Shown here: one piece after another, positions 28,634 through 36,490 of the stretch
Position numbering within the stretch: the stretch's first letter is position 1
Layout of the letters: every line of letters starts with the position of its first letter
Origin: VAZQ01 sp963840535
Lineage (GTDB): Bacteria; Pseudomonadota; Alphaproteobacteria; Rhizobiales; Xanthobacteraceae
NCBI GenBank assembly: GCA_963840535.1
Contig: CAWIZJ010000056.1
Span: forward strand, 62,001-126,000
Direction: 5' to 3'
Length of the DNA: 64,000 nucleotides
Notes under the pieces: model-generated
What the model was told of the DNA's origin: nothing
The model's input: the letters and a program-made list of their open reading frames with translations, nothing else
Databases searched by the model: none
Position numbers and translations under genes: made by a program

Positions 28634-29196
28634 CAGCGAGCGCGCTTGCGGCCGCCGGATGGGGCTCCATCCTGGACGAGGCGCTCGCGCAGGAGCTGGC
28701 GCCGACGCCGCAATGCCGTGACGGCGACGCTCCCACCGTGCGCCAGAGCGAGGGCCCCTTTTTCAAGCCGAGCTCGCCGCAGCGCTCCGACCTGGTCGAG
28801 CGCAACAGCAGGGGGCGCGTGGTCGAGGTCGGCGGACAGGTGCTGACGCGGACTTGCCGCCCGGTCGCGCGCGCCGTGGTCGATCTCTGGCACTGCGACG
28901 AGCGGGGCGAGTACGACGGCCGGGGCTTCCGCCATCGCGGCCACGTCTTCACCGATGCCGAGGGGCGCTACCGCTTTCGCACCATCGAGCCGGCGCTCTA
29001 TCCCGGCCGCACCCGTCACTATCACGTCAAGGTGCAGGCGCCGCAGCGGCCGGTGCTGACCACCCAGCTCTATTTCCCCGCCGACGAGGCGGCGAACCGT
29101 CGCGACGGCCTGTTCCGGCGCGAGCTCCTGATGCGCACGGCCGAGGCCGGCGACGGGCTTGCCGCGCGCTTCGATTTCGTGCTCGACCTGCGCTGA
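28600..29196 (+). CDS. Intradiol ring-cleavage dioxygenase with Tat signal
   Basis: A 198-residue protocatechuate/catechol-dioxygenase-family protein. The GTG at 28600 is chosen because AAGGAGG lies six bases ahead; the larger open frame starting in the phosphatase is rejected. The N-terminus has a twin-arginine leader (TRRRLLTASALAAAG). The Fe(III) ligands can be assigned as Tyr in GEYDGRGFRHRGH and the Tyr-His-His set in YPGRTRHYHVKVQ. The substrate is unknown; export is unusual for this family but known for a subset of small secreted homologues. Confidence 0.87.
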   Translation: MPDHFTRRRLLTASALAAAGWGSILDEALAQELAPTPQCRDGDAPTVRQSEGPFFKPSSPQRSDLVERNSRGRVVEVGGQVLTRTCRPVARAVVDLWHCDERGEYDGRGFRHRGHVFTDAEGRYRFRTIEPALYPGRTRHYHVKVQAPQRPVLTTQLYFPADEAANRRDGLFRRELLMRTAEAGDGLAARFDFVLDLR

Positions 29197-30052
29197 TCGT
29201 GCCGCCCGTCCCGACGCGTTGCGAGCGCATGGCCGTCGCCGGCCTGGCCGTCGCCCACCGGCCGTTTGCGCGCGTCTGCGCGCGGAGTCGGACCCAGCGG
29301 CGCCGAGCAGGCGCCGCCTCTTCGCGCGTGGGGCGTGGGGTTGGGTCTCGCCGGGCCTCGACCAACCTGCCGTGTCTCGATCGCAATCGACCGAGCCGTG
29401 ACAATTCGGACACGTGGGTTCGTTTTGCCAGCCGTAGCTTTGACGATGTCAAACAGCCCGCTGTCCTCGCGGACAGCCTTTCCCGTTCCCGCGGCGCGGC
29501 GCGCCCGGGTTTTGACCGTGTACTTCATCCGCCCCGATTACGAGGGGCGGCGGAGCGCCGACAGGCGCAAACTTTCTGGTCGCGCTTGCGAGGCGCGACG
29601 CGCACCTTCTGATCGGTGCGCGCGCCTCCCGGCGCTCCGCCTTGGCGATTTTTTGATGCGGGTCCGCGCTTCCGTCCCCGGCATTGCCTCCGGTGATCGT
29701 GCAGCGAGCTCCTCGCGGCCGGGTCGTAGTGCCCGGCGGTCGGTTTCCGCACCTCCCGAGCCTGCGGTTGCGAGCCGCAGCCGCGGGACGCCAATCTCGC
29801 TCCGCCTTCGGGATCGCCTCTAGAAAACGGCCCTCGTGAGCGAGGTGGCGCTTCCTAGCATCATCGCGGAATGTAGTCAATAAAAATATTCGAAACGTAT
29901 ATAGCCAATCGAAGGATAGGCTCGTGATTGGTGCGGCGGGATTGCCGAGCCGTCCGGTGATCGTTGCCTTTCCACAGCGAGCGCCCGTTTCCACTCCGCG
30001 CGCAAAACGCTGTAGAAGGCGCTGGCGGCTTCGCGCGGCGCGAGGAGAGCTC
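29197..30052. other. Long gap with no convincing gene
   Basis: These 856 bases hold several open frames on both strands, but all translate to arginine- and alanine-rich sequence without a domain. The last 200 bases become AT-rich (around 29865-29925, with runs such as AATAAAAATATTCG), a likely promoter zone for the phosphoribosyltransferase. I found no RNA gene. The earlier part could hold decayed or repetitive intergenic sequence. Confidence 0.5.
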
Positions 30053-30592
30053 ATGGCGCAAGTGCTTCAGCAACCGCAGGCGCCGGCGCAACCGCAGCCG
30101 CAGCCGCAGAAGGCGTTCCCGGTTTCCTGGGATCAGTTCCACCGCGACGCGCGCGCGCTGGCCTGGCGGCTCCACGGAGCGGGGCCGTTCGAGGCGATCG
30201 TCTGTGTCACCCGCGGCGGCCTGGTGCCCGCGGCGATCGTGGCGCGCGAGCTCGGCATCCGTCTGATCGAGACGGTGTGCGTGGCGAGCTACAGCCACAT
30301 CACGCAGGGCGAGCTCAAGGTGCTCAAGGACGTGGCGCGCAGCATCGTCGCCATCGGCGGCGGCGAGGGCAAGGGCGTGCTGATCGTCGACGACCTGGTC
30401 GACACCGGCAAGACCGCCAAGGTGGTGCGCAGCCTCATTCCGGCGGCGCATTTCGCCACCGTCTACGCCAAGCCCATGGGCCGGCCCATGGTCGACACCT
30501 TCATCACCGAGGTGTCGCAGGACACCTGGATCTTCTTTCCGTGGGACACCGGGCTCGCCTTCCAGCCGCCGATCCGGGACGGGGAATTGTAG
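30053..30592 (+). CDS. gpt: Xanthine (purine) phosphoribosyltransferase
   Basis: A 179-residue Gpt-type enzyme that salvages xanthine or guanine with PRPP. The PRPP-binding signature VLIVDDLVDTGKTAKVV is exact, and FEAIVCVTRGGLVPAAIVARELG precedes it. A GAGGAG ribosome site supports ATG 30053. The first 20 residues (QPQAPAQPQPQPQK) are a Pro/Gln-rich extension not found in E. coli Gpt. Confidence 0.95.
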   Translation: MAQVLQQPQAPAQPQPQPQKAFPVSWDQFHRDARALAWRLHGAGPFEAIVCVTRGGLVPAAIVARELGIRLIETVCVASYSHITQGELKVLKDVARSIVAIGGGEGKGVLIVDDLVDTGKTAKVVRSLIPAAHFATVYAKPMGRPMVDTFITEVSQDTWIFFPWDTGLAFQPPIRDGEL

Positions 30593-30655
30593 AGGCGCGC
30601 GCCGCGCAAGTCCGTTACCATCGCGATGCCCCGCATCGCTGCCAGGAGGATGCCG

Positions 30656-31106
30656 ATGGATGCCGTCACGCCGAAAACCGGAAAATCCGCCGACCAGCAT
30701 TCGCACGTGGTGCGCCCTGCCGCCATGGAGTGGCAGCAGACGCGCTTTCCCGGCTGCGAGGTCAAGCCGCTGCTGTTCGATCGCGAGACCGGCCTGGTCA
30801 CCGCGCTGATGCGCTTTGCGCCGGGCGCGGTGCTGCCCGACCACGAGCACGTGAAGGTCGAGCAGACCTACGTGCTCGAGGGCAAGCTGGTGGACAAGGA
30901 GGGCGCGGCCGCCGGGCTCGAGGTCAAGGCCGGCGAGTTCGTCTGGCGCGAGCCGGGCAGCCGCCACGTCGCCTGGACCCCGGAGGGCGGGCTGATGCTG
31001 GCCATGTTCCAGATCCCCAACAAGTTCCACGAGCGCGACGGGCGCGTCACCGACAGTCAGCGGCCAGGACTGGGAAAGCCTCTGGGGCCACGCGCTCAAG
31101 GATTGA
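30656..31106 (+). CDS. Cupin-domain protein (one-base frameshift near its end)
   Basis: A ChrR/2,4'-dihydroxyacetophenone-dioxygenase-like cupin. Metal-binding residues are seen in PDHEHVKVEQTYVLEG and in EPGSRHVAWTPEGG. AGGAGG six bases ahead fixes ATG 30656. Near 31055 one extra base turns the normal C-terminus (VSGQDWESLWGHALKD, stop at 31104) into an unrelated tail that would end at 31123. Metal and reaction are not known. Confidence 0.8.
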
Positions 31107-31308
31107 GCGGGTATCGCAGCTGATCGTCGCGGCGGCGCGGCGTGAGCGCGAAGCAATGCTCGACTCCGTAACGGTTCCGCGGCCGCGTCGCACGTCGCTT
31201 GTGTTCGTCGTGCATCGACCTAGGCGCGCGTACTTTGACGCGTCGTCGTCGCCGGCACAGCGCGGAGTGCTTTGGGGCCGCGCGCTCCCGGTGCTAGAAG
31301 CGTGCCGC

Positions 31309-31394
31309 GCGGACGTGGCGAAACGGTAGACGCAAGGGACTTAAAATCCCTCGGGGGCAACCCCGTGCCGGTTCAAATCCGGCCGTCCGCACCA
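31309..31394 (+). tRNA. tRNA-Leu (anticodon UAA)
   Basis: The acceptor arms GCGGACG (31309-31315) and CGTCCGC (31384-31390) pair, followed by discriminator A and an encoded CCA. The anticodon loop CTTAAAA gives UAA between GGGA and TCCC. The long variable arm built on GGGG...CCCC marks a class II tRNA, and the T arm reads GGTTCAAATCC. Downstream sequence changes character, making this a candidate integration site. Confidence 0.97.
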
Positions 31395-31855
31395 AGACTT
31401 AGCGGGATATCATCCAGGCCACGAACCCCGAATTTCGCCTTGGGGCAACACCTGGGGCAACATTCGGCAGATTTGGCCATCTCGGTCAGCCCGAATGACT
31501 GCAGAAGCAGTGGGTCCCCGCTGCCGGCGGGGAACCGGCGCGAGCGGAGCGCGAGGCCGCTTGCAGGAGCTTCGTCCTGCAGGCCGATCGCTTCAATCCC
31601 GGGGCACGACCGCTCAAGCCGCGATAGAGCACGGGCTCATCGCATCCGGGCCCTCGTGTCCGGCGGTGTGGGTACTCGCCGCGCCGCCCAGAAGCTGGCG
31701 GATGGCCAGTCAGGAGATTCCTATGCTGTCCTGCGAAGGACCGCCGTCCCCAAGGTGTACGAATAAACCCATTGAAAAGACCCCGGGGGGAGGGGCGAAA
31801 TGAATGGATCCATACTCGACAGTACTTGGGCCTCCGAAGTGTCTGGGGGACGATC
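31395..31855. other. Junction sequence between tRNA-Leu and the island
   Basis: This stretch holds no intact gene. The end of one plus-strand frame (about 31640-31766: RIRALVSGGVGTRRAAQKLADG, then stop) weakly resembles the helix-turn-helix tail of serine recombinases of this bacterial group. Directly after that stop comes the first copy of the 60-bp repeat, then the start of an ABC binding-protein leader. Confidence 0.4.
31781..31839 (+). repeat. Imperfect direct repeat, copy 1
   Basis: It begins GACCCCGGGGGGAGGGG and ends AGTACTTGGGCCTCCG. The second copy is at 34263-34322. Roughly three quarters of positions agree after small gaps. Each copy is preceded by recombinase-like sequence and followed by an ABC binding-protein fragment. 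Confidence 0.65.
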
Positions 31856-32995
31856 ATGAAGCGGCGCGAGTCCTTTACCCTTCTGGGCAGTGCGGCGGCG
31901 GCGTGGCCGCTCGCGGCGCGTGCGCAGCAGGCCGAGCGTGTACGGCGCATTGGTGTCCTCATGGGCAATGTTGCGAATGATCCAGAAGGGCAGGCCCGTA
32001 TCGCAGCGTTCTTGCTACAGGAATTAGGCTGGAGTTGCGGCATGCGCGTCGCCTCGAACATCGTCGGACAACTGGCGCTGCTGGTTGCCATCGGGAAATG
32101 GTCGCCGCCGCCTGCCGGAAACGCCATGCGGGGCGTCGATTTCTACCCATGGAGAGACTTTTTCGGCGTCCTTATCAATACCGCAAATAATTTCGAGAGA
32201 GTTCATGGCTATCTGCCACGTTTGGCTTCCCCGATCAGCTTCAACGAGCATATCTTCGCGCGCAAGTTCTTAGCGCCGCTGCCGATTCCGTCTCTCGCGG
32301 ACAAGTTGGCGGCAAAAGACCATGTGAAGGCGCGCCTCGGGGACAAGATTCTCCCCGCCGTGGCATGGGTGGGCGACGACGTCGGCGGGCTTGCTGCGGC
32401 GAAGCCGCCCGCCGGACGGTACGTCCTTAAGGCAAACCACGGCAATAAGGCAAACCTGTTCCTGAACCTGCCGGGCGACCTCTCTGCCAAGCGCGACGAG
32501 ATTGAGCAGTGGGCGACGAAATGGTTCACCTCGCGGTTCGGATACCTTGGGGGCCAGTGGCAATATTGCATCTTCAAGCCGAAGCTGTTTCTGGAGGAAT
32601 TCATCGATTTCAACGGCTTCCGGACGCCGGACGATTACAAGTTCTACAGTTTTCGCAGCAAGGTTTGTCTTATCGAGCTCAACGTCGACCGCTTCACGCA
32701 GCTGCGATCAGCGTTCTATACCCGAGACTGGAAGCACATTCCGGTGGCCTACAGACACACGCCGATCCAGCGCCCACGGCCGCGCAATCTCGAGGATATG
32801 ATCCGCGTCGCGGAGACCATCGCTGAGGGGATGGAGTTCGCGCGCGTCGATCTCTATTCTGATCGGGAATCGAGAATATACTTTGGGGAAATCACATTTG
32901 CGCCGGGTAATGCGCTCTTACGCTTCTCGGATTTCAAGTTCGACCTATGGCTCGGCACTTTCTTTGGGAATGGTCCTCATGAACCGTTCACGTAA
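31856..32995 (+). CDS. TupA-like ATP-grasp ligase fused to an ABC binding-protein leader
   Basis: Residues 1-58 are the leader of an ABC substrate-binding protein (MKRRESFTLLGSAAAAWPLA, ARAQQ cleavage, then RRIGVLMGNV and QELGW). From about residue 62 (ATG 32041) it becomes a TupA-like ATP-grasp domain (PF14305 type): SFNEHIFARKFL, KLAAKDHVKARLG, GRYVLKANHGNKANL, PKLFLEEFIDFNG, DDYKFYSFRSKVCLIELNVDR, and the metal-binding end ARVDLYSDRESRIYFGEITF. TupA-type ligases make amide bonds in cell-surface polymers or small molecules. The frame is unbroken across the join, so the native protein may start at 32041 with the leader a chance fusion, or the fusion may be real. Its end overlaps the DUF364 gene by 17 bases. 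Confidence 0.8.
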   Translation: MKRRESFTLLGSAAAAWPLAARAQQAERVRRIGVLMGNVANDPEGQARIAAFLLQELGWSCGMRVASNIVGQLALLVAIGKWSPPPAGNAMRGVDFYPWRDFFGVLINTANNFERVHGYLPRLASPISFNEHIFARKFLAPLPIPSLADKLAAKDHVKARLGDKILPAVAWVGDDVGGLAAAKPPAGRYVLKANHGNKANLFLNLPGDLSAKRDEIEQWATKWFTSRFGYLGGQWQYCIFKPKLFLEEFIDFNGFRTPDDYKFYSFRSKVCLIELNVDRFTQLRSAFYTRDWKHIPVAYRHTPIQRPRPRNLEDMIRVAETIAEGMEFARVDLYSDRESRIYFGEITFAPGNALLRFSDFKFDLWLGTFFGNGPHEPFT

Positions 32996-33929
32996 GGACC
33001 CTGCCCGGATCTCTCGAATTCGTCAGTCCGGGGGGTCACCGTCGAGAACGTCTCAGCAGCCAATCGACGCGCTGAACCCATCCGCATTCTCGATAGAGGC
33101 TGCGGAAAAATGGGCCTTGGAGAGAGCCTGGGAGCGGGCGCCGGAGTTATTCCGGCTAACCGCCTACTTTCATATCGATTACATCGTCCAGCAGGTGCCG
33201 CAGGAACGGAAAACGCGCTACACCGCCCGGATGGCTCGGTCCGAAGAGAACTACGGGCTTGCTTTTGGAATTGCTCCTGCCCTGCCGGATCTGGATCCCG
33301 ATTTAGTCGGAAAAGACGTGAGGCAAATCCTGAAAGATCGACTGTGCCGGGATCGCATCGATCGGACGGCCTTAGTGGACGTCGTCATGGGCCACCTCTC
33401 GCAGCCGGCAAACAAACAGGTAACCCTCGAGGGAAAAGTACGGGACAAATATTTCGATAGAGCACGTATATTCGCCGAAGAGGCCGAGAAGATCATTCAA
33501 CGTAAGGGCGTCAAAGGAAACACCGCGCGTGCTCTTGTCATCGGAGCAAGTGCGGGCATCATTGAGGCGCTAATAAATCAAGGATTCGAGGTTTCGGCTA
33601 CCGACCTCTCTCCGGCGATCGTCGGGACAGTACTCGGCGGGGTGAAGGTTTGCAACGCGAGATTCGCCAATGCTTCGCTGATGAAAAAAACGGATCTCGC
33701 GATTATCACCGGCATGACCATGCCGAACCGAACGCTGCCCGGCCTAATGAAGCTCGCGCAACAGTACAACACGTCGACGATGATATGGGCGATCACCGGC
33801 AAGAACTTCGGCCGGTATTATACTGAACACGGTGTCGACTGCGTCATTTCCGATCTCGCGGCCTTCCACCTGCTGCCTGGCCCTGTCAGCATCGGGATCT
33901 GGCGAAGAGACTTTAAAGAAGAAGCCTAA
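32979..33929 (+). CDS. DUF364-type Rossmann protein
   Basis: A 316-residue protein. The C-terminal half is the Rossmann-like DUF364 domain, annotated as putative heavy-metal chelation: ARALVIGASAGIIEALINQGFE, TDLAIITGMTMPNRTLPGL, and HGVDCVISDLAAFHLLPGP. The N-terminal half (HIDYIVQQVPQERKTRYTARM, DKYFDRARIFAEEAEKII) is helical and unassigned. ATG 32979 lies inside the end of the ATP-grasp gene; the frame extends back to 32883 but that part is antisense-like. The overlap suggests coupled expression with the ligase. Confidence 0.75.
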   Translation: MNRSRKDPARISRIRQSGGSPSRTSQQPIDALNPSAFSIEAAEKWALERAWERAPELFRLTAYFHIDYIVQQVPQERKTRYTARMARSEENYGLAFGIAPALPDLDPDLVGKDVRQILKDRLCRDRIDRTALVDVVMGHLSQPANKQVTLEGKVRDKYFDRARIFAEEAEKIIQRKGVKGNTARALVIGASAGIIEALINQGFEVSATDLSPAIVGTVLGGVKVCNARFANASLMKKTDLAIITGMTMPNRTLPGLMKLAQQYNTSTMIWAITGKNFGRYYTEHGVDCVISDLAAFHLLPGPVSIGIWRRDFKEEA

Positions 33930-33958
33930 GACTAAGGACCTTCGCCAAGCGGACGGGC

Positions 33959-34241
33959 ATGGAGATTGTAAATTGTTTCTACGACCCGGCTGTGAGCGCC
34001 GCCAACCCTATCGAGGCGCGCCCCGGCTTCTCTGCCCTTCTGGACCGCCTGGAGGGCAACGGTGTCCGCACAGTGGTCGTAGAGGATGCGAGCCGCTTCG
34101 CTCGTGACCTCGTGGCACAAGAGCCTCGGGCTGCTGCTGCTCATGAAGCGCGGCGTTCGCGTCCTCACGGCCAGTGGCGACGATCTGACGGATATGAGCG
34201 ACCCTTCGCGTGTCATGATGCACCGTCGCATGGTCCGATAG
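33959..34241 (+). pseudogene. Serine recombinase fragment
   Basis: Only the middle of the catalytic domain remains: EIVNCFYDPAVSAANPIEARP, FSALLDRLEGNGVRTVVVEDASRFARDL, then after a net +1 break near 34125 LGLLLLMKRGVRVLTASGDDL and DPSRVMMH before a stop. The nucleophile-bearing N-terminus and the DNA-binding tail are gone. The second 60-bp repeat starts 22 bases later. Confidence 0.85.
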
Positions 34242-34262
34242 AGCTAAAGCGGGGGTAACAAT

Positions 34263-34322
34263 GACCCCCCGGGGAGAGGGAAATAAATGGGTTCCCATAT
34301 CGAGGGTACTTGGGTCCTTCGG
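34263..34322 (+). repeat. Imperfect direct repeat, copy 2
   Basis: Partner of the repeat at 31781-31839. It begins GACCCCCCGGGGAGAGGG and ends GGGTACTTGGGTCCTTCGG. The pair spans the ATP-grasp/DUF364 unit and the recombinase fragment. Confidence 0.65.
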
Positions 34323-34362
34323 CAATGGCTGATCGATGTCCGCTTAACCTTCACAAGAGCGG

Positions 34363-34701
34363 TCATTCGATCGCCTCGTCGGCGGCGGCTTGCAGCGTGA
34401 GGGGAAAGGTCAGGCCCAACGCCTTCGCGGTCTTGAGATTGATCACCAGCTCGTAGCTGGTCGGTTGCTCCACAGGCATCTCGCTGGGCTTGGCACCTTT
34501 CAGGATCTCGTGCGCTATCGAGACGGCGCGAGGAAAATACGTCTCCTGGTTGACGCCGTAGCTCATCCGACCGCCCGCCTTCGTGATGGGCTTGTAAAAC
34601 GTAATTGACGGTAGCTTGAATTTAAGGGCCGCGTCGGCAAAGTGATGCGGGGGGTTAACGAGGGTTTCCGGCGAGACGTTCCGACTTGTAGGTTTCGACA
34701 C
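34363..34701 (-). pseudogene. C-terminal fragment of an ABC substrate-binding protein
   Basis: The last part of a TrpX-like binding protein of the ARAQQ-leader family is recognisable: GGRMSYGVNQETYFPRAV, HEILKGAKPSEMPVEQPT, ELVINLKTAKALGL and LQAAADEAIE at the C-terminus. The N-terminal two thirds are absent. The leader fragment of the same family lies at 31856 on the other strand, so the two are remains of different copies or of a rearranged one. Confidence 0.85.
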
Positions 34702-35106
34702 GCCTGAAACCTACCGGGCGCGGTGCTCCGCTGAGCGCGAGCTTGGCAATCGGGCGACGTTCCGGCTTCGCCAGCTCGTGGCCGGTGGTGGCCTCGATCT
34801 TGAGCGCGTCCGGTGCGCTTGCAGGCCGGGGACGGAGGGAACGCCACGCTGCAATCACGGCCGCTCGTGCGGTGTTCTGAAGGCGCGTGGACGCCACTTA
34901 AGCGACGGTATTTTGAGAAACCTTACTCGAAAACGGTCCAGGTCAGCAAAAGGTCAGCATCCCAAACAATGCGCGATGCTTGCGATCACGTACCGTCTCC
35001 CATTGGCGCAGCGCACTCCTGCGACCCATCACTGCCATCCCAACAAGAGGTAACCCTTCGTCAACAATGTCCGGCCTAGCATCGTCGCCGGGGGCAGGAC
35101 CACGGG
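34702..35106. other. Gap with no recognised gene
   Basis: About 400 bases. A minus-strand frame (34655-34897) contains IEATTGHELAKPERRPIAKLA, which reads like coding sequence of unknown origin, but it has no proper start or family match. The sequence just upstream of 35107 (GTAACCCTTCGTCAACAATG) resembles that at 35324-35345. Confidence 0.4.
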
Positions 35107-35205
35107 ATGACGCCCATGAACCTCAGCGAATTCCACTTCATCGGAATATCCCTCACAGTCACTTTGCTGGCCCTGTTCTTCCTGCTTCCGCTCGCCGCCG
35201 GGTAG
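35107..35205 (+). CDS. Membrane microprotein, copy 1 (32 residues)
   Basis: The frame encodes a hydrophobic peptide: a short polar start (MTPMNL), then SEFHFIGISL and TVTLLALFFLLPLAAG, one membrane helix. A near-identical peptide is encoded about 6.4 kb away at 41561-41654, with synonymous and conservative changes. Conservation of the peptide and of the stop suggests selection. Too short for most gene finders. Function unknown. Confidence 0.55.
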   Translation: MTPMNLSEFHFIGISLTVTLLALFFLLPLAAG

Positions 35206-35323
35206 CTCGCGGGGACGTAGCGTGCCCGCGCTTGCGGTATCGGACCCTGCCTCCCATCCCGCGCCGTGTCCTGTTGACGGCGGCGCACCCCGCCCGCAAG
35301 CCCCGCCACGGTTGCCCTCAGCG

Positions 35324-35339
35324 GTAACCATTCGTTAAC
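35324..35339. promoter_or_regulatory. Possible CtrA-type site
   Basis: GTAA-N7-TTAAC (CCATTCG spacer) differs by one base from the CtrA consensus TTAA-N7-TTAA. It lies about 125 bases upstream of the gene at 35464. A related but weaker version precedes the microprotein at 35107. Confidence 0.3.
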
Positions 35340-35463
35340 GATGCCCGACTTTCCCTAGCGTTGCTGCCCAACGAGGGATGAACTCAAGCGCCGACGTAGT
35401 TGCGCGAACCAGGGAGCATCAAACCGAGGTTATGAGCCGAAGCCAAAAAAGCGGAGGTTCCCC

Positions 35464-35715
35464 ATGTTGCACGTAAACCCGTGGGAAGCGGCAGCCGATT
35501 GTGAGCGGGCCGCGCAAGACCAATCCAATAATCCAGAGCACTGGGCAATCTACACTCACCTGCGAGACCTTTGGATTGCCCTGGCCAATACACGCAGTTT
35601 CCTGAATGAGAGCGAATTCGAGCACGAGGTCGAGAACATCATCCGGATCGAGGTTGAAATGGCCCACCTCGATTCGGGCTACCTCTGTTACCGGCCGACG
35701 CGGGGCAATGCCTGA
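35464..35715 (+). CDS. Conserved hypothetical protein, 83 residues
   Basis: A soluble acidic protein (MLHVNPWEAAADCERAAQDQ; LRDLWIALANTRSFL; FEHEVENIIRIEVEMAHLDS). GGAGG lies eight bases ahead of ATG 35464, so the start is secure. The helical pattern looks like real coding. No domain recognised. The next gene abuts its stop. Confidence 0.65.
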   Translation: MLHVNPWEAAADCERAAQDQSNNPEHWAIYTHLRDLWIALANTRSFLNESEFEHEVENIIRIEVEMAHLDSGYLCYRPTRGNA

Positions 35716-35754
35716 TTGCGGCAAGCCGTGGCCGTGAGCGACGGCTTTTGCGCC

Positions 35755-36156
35755 ATGAACCAAGCCGACGATTTGCAAAGGGCGCTTGGAATTGCCGTGC
35801 AGGTCTTGGAGGACCTGCCGGAGCGTTTGCGCCCCGAAAGCAACATCGAGGACATGAAGGCGTTGATCGCCGGCGAGACCACCGACCGCGCCGGTCTGCT
35901 CATGGTCCAAGCCGTCGCCACCGCGCTGGCGTTCCGGGTGCAAAGCGCGCTCGCCAACCCGCAGCAGTGGAGCAGGGAGGCCACGACAGAGGACACCGAG
36001 CCGGTCGGGTTCAACAGCCGGGTGCAGGAATTCACTGCGTTGCTCGAACTAGCCAAGTCGAGCGATGCGAGAATGCTCGCGCTTTTGCTCGTGGAAGCCC
36101 TCGACCGCCTCGCGCAGGCCGAGCGCAAGAATTCGGCTGACTACTGTAGCCCATGA
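35755..36156 (+). CDS. Hypothetical protein, about 133 residues
   Basis: A helical soluble protein (DDLQRALGIAVQVLEDLPERL; EFTALLELAKSSDARMLALL). The first ATG is at 35755; the frame is open from TTG 35716, directly after the preceding stop, so a coupled non-ATG start is possible. No family recognised. It is probably cotranscribed with the gene at 35464. Confidence 0.5.
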   Translation: MNQADDLQRALGIAVQVLEDLPERLRPESNIEDMKALIAGETTDRAGLLMVQAVATALAFRVQSALANPQQWSREATTEDTEPVGFNSRVQEFTALLELAKSSDARMLALLLVEALDRLAQAERKNSADYCSP

Positions 36157-36490
36157 TCCTGCCTGTGTATTTATTTCCGGGCGCTCGAATACGCCGACGC
36201 TGAAATGCGGGGCGGCCGCCAGGAGGGAAGATCAAGTCATGATCGAGGATAGCCGCCGCGAGCGAATTGCCGCTGGCGAATTTCCGAAACGGCGAGGCAA
36301 ATAACGCGGACCCACGACGAAATCCCGTTCGATGGTTCCCGCTCCCGATAGCGAATACGTAGCAGACATCTCGACGGGCGCGGGTCGTGCCGACTTGTTG
36401 CAGGAGGCCAAAACTGCGTGGGCCGAAACTACAAAATCGTCGTTTCGCGGTTCCCCGCCGACAGCGCGATCCTCGCCGACAACGGATGCA
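36157..36490. other. Gap between small hypothetical genes and the arylsulfatase remnant
   Basis: About 330 bases. A 21-codon frame (36239-36304) has an AGGAGG site ahead of its ATG (MIEDSRRERIAAGEF) but is too short to support. The rest carries no feature that I recognise. Confidence 0.4.

Noticed and set aside
28018..29196. A 392-codon phosphatase-dioxygenase fusion
   Set aside because: The phosphatase part leaves frame before its second catalytic His, and the dioxygenase has its own GTG start, ribosome site and Tat leader.
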